From contig NC_135567.1 of the NCBI RefSeq assembly GCF_964340395.1, forward strand, positions 1,788,109 through 1,852,108: 64,000 nt of DNA. Direction: 5' to 3'. Below the pieces are notes generated by a model that was given only the letters and a program-made list of their open reading frames with translations, had not been told where the DNA came from and did not search any database. Positions within the stretch are counted from its first letter, which is position 1. Each line of letters starts with the position of its first letter. Source of the stretch: Glandiceps talaboti (Eukaryota > Hemichordata > Enteropneusta > Spengelidae). A program made the translations under genes and the position numbers. This document shows, piece after piece, positions 1-11,900 of this stretch.

Positions 1-754
1 TGCTGGTATATGTGGCTTACTTGTGAACAGATTTATGCTAGTCAGTAGTGCTGGTATATGTGGCTTACTTGTGAACAGATTTATGCTAGTCAGTAGTGCT
101 GGTATATGTGACTTACTTGTGAACAGATTTATGCTAGTCAGTAGTGCTGGTATATGTGGCTTACTTGTGAACAGATTTATGCTAGTCAGTAGTGCTGGTA
201 TATGTGACTTACTTGTGAACAGATTTATGCTAGTCAGTAGTGCCGGTATATGTGGCTTACTTGTGAACAGATTTATGCTAGTCAGTAGTGCTGGTATATG
301 TGGCTTACTTGTGAACAGATTTATGCTAGTCAGTAGTGCCGGTATATGGCTTACTTGTGAACAGATTTATGCTAGTCAGTAGTGCTGGTATATGTGACTT
401 ACTTGTGAACAGATTTATGCTAGTCAGTAGTGCTGGTATATGTGACTTACTTGTGAACAGATTTATGCTAGTCAGTAGTACTGGTATATGTGGCTTACTT
501 GTGAACAGATTTATGCTAGTCAGTAGTACTGGTATATGTGGCTTACTTGTGAACAGATTTATGCTAGTCAGTAGTACTGGTATATGTGACTTACTTGTGA
601 ACAGATTTATGCTAGTCAGTAGTACTGGTATATGTGGCTTACTTGTGAACAGATTTATGCTAGTCAGTAGTACTGGTATGTGGCTTACTTGTGAACAGAT
701 TTATGCTAGTCAGTAGTACTGGTATATGTGGCTTATATGTGAACAGATTTCTGC
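1..754. repeat. 48-bp minisatellite, about 15.7 copies
   Basis: Tandem copies of a 48-bp unit that starts TGCTGGTATATG and ends CTAGTCAGTAG. Copies start at 1, 49, 97, 145, 193, 241, 289, 337, 383, 431, 479, 527, 575, 623, 671 and 717. The copies at 337 and 671 are 46 bp, each lacking two bases in the TATATGTGG part, and the last copy decays after about 754. Subtypes differ at the start (TGCTGG, TGCCGG, TACTGG) and at GTGGC versus GTGAC; the TACTGG form is confined to copies from 479 onward. The array may begin before the window. Because 48 is a multiple of three, long open frames cross it, but the two 46-bp copies shift the frame, so I do not regard it as coding. Confidence 0.97.
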
Positions 755-1208
755 AAATTCTATTGTTTGTGGCATAGCAACTAGAGTTGTTGATGTGGAA
801 GAGCCTGTTGATCGAGATGGAACTTTGTTTTTCTTGTTCGGCATTGTGATGAGCACAGATGTTTACATTACAAAATGACACATTGACTATAGAAAATAGA
901 CAGCAGCTAAATACTGATGACATTGAGCATGCATAATTAAGTTGAACTTGAACTAATGCTAGATTCTGCACGGTGGCTTCTACAGTTGATCAAGAATGTC
1001 ATCTCACATTTGTTGATAAATATGGTAACTTTCCACCGAACCCGTTGTTATATAGTTACTCGCTCCAGTCCTTTGGATGCTTGATACATAAACATTTGAT
1101 GAGGGAAATTGCCAAATATACAGTGAAATTTTGGCCTGTAACCGGAGACGATGTATCGATACTTCACACTCAGGAACAGCGCCCTCAGTACTCATATCTG
1201 TGCCCACT
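755..1208. other. no feature recognised
   Basis: Between the minisatellite and the AC/AT microsatellite I see no convincing exon, RNA gene or transposon end. Open frames here are short, and the longest one on either strand runs into the microsatellite. Confidence 0.6.

Positions 1209-1280
<72 letters not shown>
1209..1280. repeat. compound (AC)11(AT)25 microsatellite
   Basis: Uninterrupted AC dinucleotides at 1209-1230 followed directly by uninterrupted AT dinucleotides at 1231-1280. The AT part is self-complementary and could extrude a cruciform. It also creates spurious open frames rich in Tyr/Ile on both strands. Confidence 0.98.
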
Positions 1281-1288
<8 letters not shown>

Positions 1289-1344
1289 TACCCCTATATA
1301 ATTTAGCCCTATATATGTGTCACTTTCATATTGCATCATTTGCC

Positions 1345-1835
1345 TGAAGGGCACGTCATTTATTTTTTGGTTCACCATTTACCTTAGTCTGTAAGGTACG
1401 CCATGACGGGGCGCCCTCACACATGTGAGAGTAGGCCGGTGAGGACGGAACATCATGTCGTACCTTATACATATGTAATCTTAGTACGTTTACCTTAATG
1501 CATGTCATTTATTTTCATATATTCGTCATTTACTTTAATATATACATCATTTGCCTGGTGTCAATTTTTACATGGCACATCTGTCTTGTGTGTAATTTGA
1601 TACAAGGTACATCAGTTATCTTGTGTTATTTATTTTTATGATGCACCATGCATGTGTAGCTTATTTTCAATTTTTCATCATTTACCTTTATGTGTGCACA
1701 ATTTATATTCATAGTGCATTACTTGCCTTATGTGTGTTAGTTATTTCCATATGCGAGTCATTTACCCTTATGTGTGTGTTATTTGTTCTCACAGATGCCT
1801 AATTTACATTTATATGTCACTTACGTTAGCATGTA
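1345..1835. repeat. degenerate TCATTTACC-type repeat region
   Basis: A TCATTTACCTT-like motif, often followed by TATGTGTG, recurs every few tens of bases, for example near 1352, 1374, 1505, 1528, 1547, 1678, 1769 and in weaker forms to about 1835. The copies vary too much for a clean period, which looks like an old, decayed minisatellite. No open frame spans it. Confidence 0.5.
1391..1468. repeat. GC-rich imperfect inverted repeat
   Basis: Left arm GTAAGGTACGCCATG (1391-1405) pairs with right arm CATGTCGTACCTTAT (1454-1468) at 13 of 15 positions. The enclosed 48 bp are much richer in GC than the surroundings and contain a smaller foldback, CTCAC-ACAT-GTGAG, near 1415-1428. It may be a small folded element or a MITE-like remnant. 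I find no tRNA-type promoter boxes and no ribozyme core I can name. Confidence 0.5.
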
Positions 1836-2131
1836 TAAAACAGTTATTTTGCATTCATCATTGTCGCACATCGAATGTAGAAGAATAACAAACAGTAAGT
1901 AACTTATAGATGACACTTACCGCTCTTAGCCATCAGGTGTAGGTGTAGATATTGCCTTGAATGACAGCCACAAAAGGCAGATGATAGTACTTTCAGTTGA
2001 TCAGTATATGTATAGATAACTTACGGTATAATTTATTTAAATTCTCATCCTTCAAGACCAAATAGGAATTTACTGTGAAGACTGTAAACAGCTGCAGGTT
2101 ATGATATGGCAAGTCTGGCAAAAAGGTCCCC
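1836..2131. other. no feature recognised
   Basis: AT-rich unique sequence. No exon, RNA gene or repeat could be supported on either strand. Confidence 0.55.
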
Positions 2132-2166
2132 TGAACGTTAGACTATTTCTAACAGTCTAACGTTCA
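2132..2166. repeat. perfect 13-bp hairpin
   Basis: TGAACGTTAGACT (2132-2144) and its exact reverse complement AGTCTAACGTTCA (2154-2166) flank a 9-base loop. There is no T-run that would suggest a terminator, and the context is eukaryotic, so I record it only as a palindrome. Confidence 0.85.
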
Positions 2167-2266
2167 TATTATCTAGTCAATGCTAGGGGTGTCATCGCTG
2201 CCAAGCAATTCTTTGTCGCCTTTTTTGAGTTGCCATAACATATCCAAGAGGGGGTGGGGTGGCAAG

Positions 2267-2268
<2 letters not shown>

Positions 2269-2342
<74 letters not shown>
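2269..2342. repeat. (CA)37 microsatellite
   Basis: Thirty-seven uninterrupted CA dinucleotides. A tract of this length is typical of animal genomes, probably length-polymorphic and able to adopt Z-DNA. The minus-strand Cys/Val open frames across it are artefacts of the repeat. Confidence 0.98.
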
Positions 2343-2344
<2 letters not shown>

Positions 2345-2383
2345 TACACACTGCTTGACTGTGAATAATGTCAAGGGCACTCT

Positions 2384-2412
2384 CAAACATACAAACATAG
2401 TTTGTATGTTTG
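2384..2412. repeat. perfect 13-bp hairpin with 3-base loop
   Basis: CAAACATACAAAC (2384-2396) and GTTTGTATGTTTG (2400-2412) are exact reverse complements around the loop ATA. It lies 42 bp beyond the CA tract. No function is evident. Confidence 0.85.
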
Positions 2413-2589
2413 GTGTAAAAATAACTTGAATATGATACTTGTCGGAGATGACGAACGCAGATGGAAACGCGGTGAGGATAACAAATACGGACGGTTGCAG
2501 TGAAATTGGAGACGGCGGCAGAACTGTGAAATTTGTGTCTGTGGATGTTAGGTATGAGAGAAAGGCCATAGACAGGCAAGTGAAAATAC

Positions 2590-2626
2590 TACCGACCAAC
2601 CGACCAACCGGTCACCAACCAAACCT
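2590..2626. repeat. short ACCGACCA / ACCAACC tandem tract
   Basis: Tetranucleotide-like repetition of CCGA and CCAA units with one CCGGTCA interruption. It is short and imperfect. Confidence 0.6.
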
Positions 2627-2734
2627 AGCCTGAGGACAACCAAAAATCAGAAGAAAGAGAAAAAGATGAAATGTTTGTGTATATGTAATACCGACAGCGA
2701 AAAAGGACCGAGACGCGAGGTAGTTGACGATGGC

Positions 2735-2772
2735 GACGACGACGACGACGACGACGATGACGACGACGACGA
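2735..2772. repeat. (GAC)n trinucleotide tract
   Basis: About twelve GAC triplets with a single GAT interruption. Short Thr, Asp or Ser/Val-rich frames across it are repeat artefacts. On the minus strand it reads as (GTC)n and lies just downstream of the candidate polyadenylation signal at 2792-2797. Confidence 0.9.
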
Positions 2773-2791
2773 AAACGATGATATTATTATT

Positions 2792-2797
2792 TTTAAT
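2792..2797 (-). promoter_or_regulatory. candidate ATTAAA polyadenylation signal
   Basis: On the minus strand this reads ATTAAA, the commonest variant of AATAAA, about 110 bp downstream of the stop codon at 2905-2907. It is followed by the GT-containing (GTC)n tract. I saw no canonical AATAAA on the minus strand between 2600 and 2905. A six-base match in AT-rich DNA is weak evidence. Confidence 0.25.
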
Positions 2798-2842
2798 GTG
2801 GAGATTGGGAAAGAGAAAGGGGAAGGGATATAGAAACAAGTC

Positions 2843-2869
2843 ACTCATTCATTCATTCAATCAATCATA
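2843..2869. repeat. short (ATTC)n/(AATC)n tract
   Basis: A run of CATT-type tetranucleotides, three or four copies, followed by two TCAA copies. It would lie in the 3' untranslated region of the proposed minus-strand gene. Confidence 0.6.
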
Positions 2870-2904
2870 TTTAAAAAAGAAAAACATTACAATTTCATCC
2901 ACTT

Positions 2905-2949
2905 TTAATAATCACATTCTTGGGTCTTCATATTCATCCTGGGTCCATC
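2905..2949 (-). CDS. candidate terminal coding exon of the repeat gene
   Basis: On the minus strand the sequence ending TTAATTCACTTTAG (intron) is followed by GATGGACCCAGG (exon). In phase 0, the frame of the repeated exons, it encodes DGPRMNMKTQECDY and then TAA at 2905-2907. The acceptor region resembles those of the array: the tract GTGTTGTTTTGATTAATTCA here against GTGTTGTTTGATTCATTCC in the units, and both exons start GATGGA. I infer that it is a diverged copy of the repeated exon which now supplies the C terminus and stop. It lies 479 bp beyond the last array exon (3429-3509). The peptide is too short to identify, and the alternative is a decayed edge copy with no role. Confidence 0.45.
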   Translation of the reverse strand, partial: DGPRMNMKTQECDY

Positions 2950-5900
2950 CTAAAGTGAATTAATCAAAACAACACCCATTTGAATTGTAATATTTACTAA
3001 ATCCTTAAATAAAATTGCTAACATCTAATATTCCAGTGTGTAATGTGGTTCATATAATGAATGAGCATCACTCTACATCATAGCATTGAGACATTATTTC
3101 ACAAGTTTCTATGTCATTCATTCTCCAGTGTTCTACATACGAGCCAAAACACTCAAAAATGCTTGAACTTCGCCCGAGCTCTAAAAAATATTACTGCTGA
3201 TAATATCCTGATTGAAAATATACAATACAAAATACATTTACCTATTGAATGATTATGTTTACATTCAAAATTACAACTACTCACTCTGACCTGCTTGTCA
3301 TGTGCTTAGTACTGACAAAAGACCCTTTAGTTTACTTGTACTTTCCATTGGTGAAGGAAAAATAATATTGGGCAACAAAACCTAATGACCATTTTCAGTA
3401 ATTTTACAATGCCAAAATCTTCACTTACTTCTTCTGCTTCTTGATTGGCTGTCTGATCTTCATCTGTCATCTGTGTTCGTGCCATCTTCCTTGGCCTTGG
3501 AGTTCCATCCTGAAAGGAATGAATCAAATAATACAGTATAAACTTATTGATGGAATGAAATAAAAGTCATTTAGATTCTAAAATTTACACCTAAAGTTGC
3601 CACTACTCAAATTAACCTCTTTGAAAAGATATCACCACTAATAATAAAATTATGCTAATCTCCAAAATATTACTTCATTCAGCTATAATCTACTTGTGAC
3701 ATAAGGTTGTCACTACTTGTCATGTGCTTAGTACTGACAAAAGACCCTTTACTTTACTTGTACTTTCCATTGGTGAAGGAAAAATAATATTGGGCAACAA
3801 AACCTAATGACCATTTTCAGTAATTTTACAATGCCAAAATCGTCACTTACTTCTTCTGCTTCTTGATTGGCTGTCTGATCTTCATCTGCCATCTGTGTTC
3901 GTGCCATCTTCCTTGGCCTTGGAGTTCCATCCTGAAAGGAATGAATCAAACAACACAGTATAAACTTATTGATGGAATGAAATAAAAGTCATTTAGATTC
4001 TAAAATTTACACTTAAAGTTGCCACTACTCAAATTAACCTCTTTGAAAAGATATCACCACTGATAATAAAATTATGCTAATCTCCAAAATATTACTTCAT
4101 TCAGCTATAATCTACTTGTGACATAAGGTTGTCACTACTTGTCATGTGCTTAGTACTGACAAAAGACCCTTTAGTTTACTTGTACTTTCCATTGGTGAAG
4201 GAAAAATAATATTGGGCAACAAAACCTAATGACCATTTTCAGTAACTTTACAATTCCAAAGTCTTCACTTACTTCTTCTGCTTCTTGATTGGCTGTCTGA
4301 TCTCCATCTGCCATCTGTGTTCGTGCCATCTTCCTTGGCCTTGGAGTTCCATCCTGAAAGGAATGAATCAAACAATATAGTATAAACTTATTGATGGAAT
4401 GAAATAAAAGTCATTTACATTCTAAAATTTACACTTAAAGTTGCCACTACTCAAATTAACCTCTTTGAAAAAATATTACCACTAATAATAAAATTATGCT
4501 AATCTCCAAAATATTACTTCATTCAGCTACAATCTACTTGTGACATAAGGTTGTCACTACTTGTCATGTGCTTAGTACTGACAAAAGACCCTTTAGTTAA
4601 CTTGTACTTTCCATTGGTGAAGGAAAAATAATATTGGGCAACAAAACCTAATGACCATTTTCAGTACCTTTACAATTCCAAGATATTACCACTGATAATA
4701 AAATTGTGATAATCACCAAAATATTACTTCATTCAGCTATAATCTACTTGTGACATAAGGTTGTCACTACTTGTCATGTGCTTAGTACTGACACAAGACC
4801 CTTTAGTTTACTTGTACTTTCCATTGGTGAAGGAAAAATAATATTGGGCAACAAAACCTAATGACCATTTTCAGTAACTTTACAATTCCAAAGTCTTCAC
4901 TTACTTCTTCTGCTTCTTGATTGGCTGTCTGATCTTCATCTGCCATCTGTGTTCGTGCCATCTTCCTTGGCCTTGGAGTTCCATCCTGAAAGGAATGAAT
5001 CAAACAATACAGTATAAACTTATTGATGGAATGAAATAAAAGTCATTTACATTCTAAAATTTACACTTAAAGTTGCCACTACTCAAATTAACCTCTTTGA
5101 AAAGATATCACCACTAATAATAAAATTATGCTAATCTCCAACATATTACTTCATTCAGCTTCAATCTACTTGTGACATAAGGTTGTCACTACTTGTCATG
5201 TGCTTAGTACTGACAAAAGACCCTTTAGTTTACTTGTACTTTCCATTGGTGAAGGAAAAATAATATTGGGCAACAAAACCTAATGACCATTTTCAGTAAT
5301 TTTACAATGCCAAAATCTTCACTTACTTCTTCTGCTTCTTGATTGATTGGCTGTCTGATCTTCATCTGCCATCTGTGTTCGTGCCATCTTCCTTGGCCTT
5401 GGAGTTCAATCCTGAAAGGAATGAATCAAACAACACAGTATAAACTTATTGATGGAATGAAATAAAAGTCATTTAGATTCTAAAATTTACACTTAAAGTT
5501 GCCACTACTCAAATTAACCTCTTTGAAAAGATATCACCACTGATAATAAAATTATGCTAATCTCCAAAATATTACTTCATTCAGCTATAATCTACTTGTG
5601 ACATAAGGTTGTCACTACTTGTCATGTGCTTAGTACTGACAAAAGACCCTTTACTTTACTTGTACTTTCCATTGGTGAAGGAAAAATAATATTGGGCAAC
5701 AAAACCTAATGACCATTTTCAGTAACTTTACAATTCCAAAATCTTCACTTACTTCTTCTGCTTCTTGATTGGCTGTCTGATCTTCTTCTGCCATCTGTGT
5801 TCGTGCCATCTTCCTTGGCCTTGGAGTTCCATCCTGAAAAAAATGAATCAAACAACACAGTATAAACTTATTGATGGAATGAAATAAAAGTCATTTACAT

Positions 5901-8900
5901 TCTAAAATTTACACTTAAAGTTGCCACTACTCAAATTAACCTCTTTGAAAAGATATCAACACTGATAATAAAATTATGCTAATCTCCAAAATATTACTTC
6001 ATTCAGCTATAATCTACTTGTGACATAAGGTTGTCACTACTTGTCATGTGCTTAGTACTGACAAAAGACCCTTTACTTTAGTTGTACTTTCCATTGGTGA
6101 AGGAAAAATAATATTGGGCAACAAAACCTAATGACCATTTTCAGTAACTTTACAATTCCAAAATCTTCACTTACTTCTTCTGCTTCTTGATTGGCTGTCT
6201 GATCTTCATCTGCCATCTGTGTTCGTGCCATCTTCCTTGGCCTTGGAGTTCCATCCTGAAAGGAATGAAAAAAACAATACAGTATAAACTTATTGATGGA
6301 ATGAAATAAAAGTCATTTAGATTTTAATATTTACACCTAAAGTTGCCACTACTCAAATTAACCTCTTTGAAAAGATATTACCACTGATAATAAAATTGTG
6401 ATAATCACCAAAATATTACTTCATTCAGCTATAATCTACTTGTGACATAAGGTTGTCACTACTTGTCATGTGCTTAGTACTGACACAAGACCCTTTAGTT
6501 TACTTGTACTTTCCATTGGTGAAGGAAAAATAATATTGGGCAACAAAACCTAATGACCATTTTCAGTAACTTTACAATTCCAAAGTCTTCACTTACTTCT
6601 TCTGCTTCTTGATTGGCTGTCTGATCTTCATCTGCCATCTGTGTTCGTGCCATCTTCCTTGGCCTTGGAGTTCCATCCTGAAAGGAATGAATCAAACAAT
6701 ACAGTATAAACTTATTGATGGAATGAAATAAAAGTCATTTACATTCTGAAATTTACACTTAAAGTTGCCACTACTCAAATTAACCTCTTTGAAAAGATAT
6801 TACCACTAATAATAAAATTATGCTAATCTCCAAAATATTACTTCATTCAGCTACAATCTACTTGTGACATAAGGTTGTCACTACTTGTCATGTGCTTAGT
6901 ACTGACAAAAGACCCTTTAGTTTACTTGTACTTTCCATTGGTGAAGGAAAAATAATATTGGGCAACAAAACCTAATGACCATTTTCAGTAACTTTACAAT
7001 TCCAAAATCTTCACTTACTTCTTCTGCTTCTTGATTGGCTGTCTGATCTTCTTCTGCCATCTGTGTTCGTGCCATCTTCCTTGGCCTTGGAGTTCCATCC
7101 TGAAAGGAATGAATCAAACAATACAGTATAAACTTATTGATGGAATGAAATAAAAGTCATTTAGATTTTAATATTTACACCTAAAGTTGCCACTACTCAA
7201 ATTAACCTCTTTGAAAAGATATTACCACTGATAATAAAATTGTGATAATCTCCAAAATATTACTTCATTCAGCTATAATCTACTTGTGACATAAGGTTGT
7301 CACTACTTGTCATGTGCTTAGTACTGACAAAAGACCCTTTACTTTACTTGTACTTTCCATTGGTGAAGGAAAAATAATATTGGGCAACAAAACCTAATGA
7401 TCATTTTCAGTAACTTTACAATTCCAAAATCTTCACTTACTTCTTCTGCTTCTTGATTGGCTGTCTGATCTTCATCTGCCATCTGTGTTCGTGCCATCTT
7501 CCTTGGCCTTGGAGTTCCATCCTGAAAGGAATGAATCAAACAATACAGCATAAACTTATTGATGGAATGAAATAAAAGTCATTTAGATTCTAAAATTTAC
7601 ACTTAAAGTTGCCACTACTCAAATTAACCTCTTTGAAAAGATATTACCACTAATAATAAAATTATGCTAATCTCCAAAATATTACTTCATTCAGCTTCAA
7701 TCTACTTGTGACATAAGGTTGTCACTACTTGTCATGTGCTTAGTACTGACAAAAGACCCTTTAGTTAACTTGTACTTTCCATTGGTGAAGGAAAAATAAT
7801 ATTGGGCAACAAAACCTAATGACCATTTTCAGTAACTTTACAATTCCAAAATCTTCACTTACTTCTTCTGCTTCTTGATTGGCTGTCTGATCTTCATCTG
7901 CCATCTGTGTTCGTGCCATCTTCCTTGGCCTTGGAGTTCCATCCTGAAAGGAATGAATCAAACAATACAGTATAAACTTATTGATGGAATGAAATAAAAG
8001 TCATTTACATTCTAAAATTTACACTTAAAGTTGCCACTACTCAAATTAACCTCTTTGAAAAGATATTACCACTAATAATAAAATTATGCTAATCTCCCAA
8101 ATATTACTTCATTCAGCTTCAATCTACTTGTGACATAAGGTTGTCACTACTTGTCATGTGCTTAGTACTGACAAAAGACCCTTTAGTTTACTTGTACTTT
8201 CCATTGGTGAAGGAAAAATAATATTGGGCAACAAAACCTAATGACCATTTTCAGTAACTTTACAATTCCAAAATCTTCACTTACTTCTTCTGCTTCTTGA
8301 TTGGCTGTCTGATCTTCTTCTGCCATCTGTGTTCGTGCCATCTTCCTTGGCCTTGGAGTTCCATCCTGAAAGGAATGAATCAAACAATACAGTATAAACT
8401 TATTGATGGAATGAAATAAAAGTCATTTACATTCTAAAATTTACACTTAAAGTTGCCACTACTCAAATTAACCTCTTTGAAAAGATATTACCACTAATAA
8501 TAAAATTATGCTAATCTCCCAAATATTACTTCATTCAGCTTCAATCTACTTGTGACATAAGGTTGTCACTACTTGTCATGTGCTTAGTACTGACAAAAGA
8601 CCCTTTACTTTACTTGTACTTTCCATTGGTGAAGGAAAAATAATATTGGGCAACAAAACCTAATGACCATTTTCAGTAACTTTACAATTCCAAAATCTTC
8701 ACTTACTTCTTCTGCTTCTTGATTGGCTGTCTGATCTTCATCTGCCATCTGTGTTCGTGCCATCTTCCTTGGCCTTGGAGTTCCATCCTGAAAGGAATGA
8801 ATCAAACAATACAGTATAAACTTATTGATGGAATGAAATAAAAGTCATTTAGATTCTAAAATTTACACCTAAAGTTGCCACTACTCAAATTAACCTCTTT

Positions 8901-11900
8901 GAAAAGATATTACCACTAATAATAAAATTATGCTAATCTCCAAAATATTACTTCATTCAGATACAATCTACTTGTGACATAAGGTTGTCACTACTTGTCA
9001 TGTGCTTAGTACTGACAAAAGACCCTTTAGTTTACTTGTACTTTCCATTGGTGAAGGAAAAATAATATTGGGCAACAAAACCTAATGACCATTTTCAGTA
9101 ACTTTACAATTCCAAAATCTTCACTTACTTCTTCTGCTTCTTGATTGGCTGTCTGATCTTCATCTGCCATCTGTGTTCGTGCCATCTTCCTTGGCCTTGG
9201 AGTTCCATCCTGAAAGGAATGAATCAAACAATACAGTATAAACTTATTGATGGAATGAAATAAAAGTCATTTACATTCTAAAATTTACACTTAAAGTTGC
9301 CACTACTCAAATTAACCTCTTTGAAAAGATATTACCACTAATAATAAAATTATGCTAATCTCCCAAATATTACTTCATTCAGCTTCAATCTACTTGTGAC
9401 ATAAGGTTGTCACTACTTGTCATGTGCTTAGTACTGACAAAAGACCCTTTACTTTACTTGTACTTTCCATTGGTGAAAGAAAAATAATATTGGGCAACAA
9501 AACCTAATGACCATTTTCAGTAACTTTACAATTCCAAAATCTTCACTTACTTCTTCTGCTTCTTGATTGGCTGTCTGATCTTCATCTGCCATCTGTGTTC
9601 GTGCCATCTTCCTTGGCCTTGGAGTTCCATCCTGAAAGGAATGAATCAAACAATACAGTATAAACTTATTGATGGAATGAAATAAAAGTCATTTAGATTC
9701 TAAAATTTACACCTAAAGTTGCCACTACTCAAATTAACCTCTTTGAAAAGATATTACCACTAATAATAAAATTATGCTAATCTCCAAAATATTACTTCAT
9801 TCAGATACAATCTACTTGTGACATAAGGTTGTCACTACTTGTCATGTGCTTAGTACTGACAAAAGACCCTTTAGTTTACTTGTACTTTCCATTGGTGAAG
9901 GAAAAATAATATTGGGCAACAAAACCTAATGACCATTTTCAGTAACTTTACAATTCCAAAATCTTCACTTACTTCTTCTGCTTCTTGATTGGCTGTCTGA
10001 TCTTCTTCTGCCATCTGTGTTCGTGCCATCTTCCTTGGCCTTGGAGTTCCATCCTGAAAGGAATGAATCAAACAATACAGTATAAACTTATTGATGGAAT
10101 GAAATAAAAGTCATTTAGATTCTAAAATTTACACCTAAAGTTGCCACTACTCAAATTAACCTCTTTGAAAAGATATTACCACTAATAATAAAATTATGCT
10201 AATCTCCAAAATATTACTTCATTCAGCTACAATCTACTTGTGACATAAGGTTGTCACTACTTGTCATGTGCTTAGTACTGACAAAAGACCCTTTAGTTTA
10301 CTTGTACTTTCCATTGGTGAAGGAAAAATAATATTGGGCAACAAAACCTAATGACCATTTTCAGTAACTTTACAATTCCAAAATCTTCACTTACTTCTTC
10401 TGCTTCTTGATTGGCTGTCTGATCTTCTTCTGCCATCTGTGTTCGTGCCATCTTCCTTGGCCTTGGAGTTCCATCCTGAAAGGAATGAATCAAACAATAC
10501 AGTATAAACTTATTGATGGAATGAAATAAAAGTCATTTAGATTTTAATATTTACACCTAAAGTTGCCACTACTCAAATTAACCTCTTTGAAAAGATATTA
10601 CCACTGATAATAAAATTGTGATAATCACCAAAATATTACTTCATTCAGCTATAATCTACTTGTGACATAAGGTTGTCACTACTTGTCATGTGCTTAGTAC
10701 TGACAAAAGACCCTTTACTTTACTTGTACTTTCCATTGGTGAAGGAAAAATAATATTGGGCAACAAAACCTAATGACCATTTTCAGTAACTTTACAATTC
10801 CAAAATCTTCACTTACTTCTTCTGCTTCTTGATTGGCTGTCTGATCTTCATCTGCCATCTGTGTTCGCGCCATCTTCCTTGGCCTTGGAGTTCCATCCTG
10901 AAAGGAATGAATCAAACAATACAGTATAAACTTATTGATGGAATGAAATAAAAGTCATTTAGATTCTAAAATTTACACTTAAAGTTGCCACTACTCAAAT
11001 TAACCTCTTTGAAAAGATATTACCACTAATAATAAAATTATGCTAATCTCCAAAATATTACTTCATTCAGCTTCAATCTACTTGTGACATAAGGTTGTCA
11101 CTACTTGTCATGTGCTTAGTACTGACAAAAGACCCTTTAGTTTACTTGTACTTTCCATTGGTGAAGGAAAAATAATATTGGGCAACAAAACCTAATGACC
11201 ATTTTCAGTAACTTTAGAATTCCAAAATCTTCACTTACTTCTTCTGCTTCTTGATTGGCTGTCTGAACTTCTTCTGCCATCTGTGTTCGTGCCATCTTCC
11301 TTGGCCTTGGAGTTCCATCCTGAAAGGAATGAATCAAACAATACAGTATAAACTTATTGATGGAATGAAATAAAAGTCATTTAGATTCTAAAATTTACAC
11401 CTAAAGTTGCCACTACTCAAATTAACCTCTTTGAAAAGATATTACCACTAATAATAAAATTATGCTAATCTCCAAAATATTACTTCATTCAGCTACAATC
11501 TACTTGTGACATAAGGTTGTCACTACTTGTCATGTGCTTAGTACTGACACAAGACCCTTTAGTTTACTTGTACTTTCCATTGGTGAAGGAAAAATAATAT
11601 TGGGCAACAAAACCTAATGACCATTTTCAGTAACTTTACAATTCCAAAGTCTTCACTTACTTCTTCTGCTTCTTGATTGGCTGTCTGATCTTCTTCTGCC
11701 ATCTGTGTTCGTGCCATCTTCCTTGGCCTTGGAGTTCCATCCTGAAAGGAATGAATCAAACAATACAGTATAAACTTATTGATGGAATGAAATAAAAGTC
11801 ATTTAGATTTTAATATTTACACCTAAAGTTGCCACTACTCAAATTAACCTCTTTGAAAAGATATTACCACTGATAATAAAATTGTGATAATCACCAAAAT

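Larger units (their letters stand above)
4354..7240. repeat. higher-order duplication A, copy 1 (copy 2 at 14696-17582)
   Basis: Two segments 10,342 bp apart (25 units) share private marks in the same order: AACAATATAG beside the first exon, GAAAAAATATTACC, the exon-less unit, the +4/stop exon, the T-rich acceptor TTTTTTTCAG, and CTTTACTTTAGTTG. They differ at a few sites, for example near 5889/16238 and 6265/16610, so the event is not the most recent in the array. Confidence 0.85.

Noticed and set aside
23-716. Plus-strand frames of about 120 codons in the minisatellite
   Set aside because: They exist only because the period is 48 bp; the frame is broken twice by 2-bp losses and there are no splice or start signals to support them.
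1004-1378. Open frames on both strands across the AC/AT microsatellite
   Set aside because: Their length comes from the Thr/His and Tyr/Ile dipeptide translation of the repeat, with no conserved-looking sequence on either side.
2192-2599. Minus-strand frames across (CA)37 with long Cys/Val runs
   Set aside because: Artefact of the dinucleotide repeat.
2612-2963. Short frames rich in Thr, Ser or Val across (GAC)n
   Set aside because: Artefact of the trinucleotide repeat.
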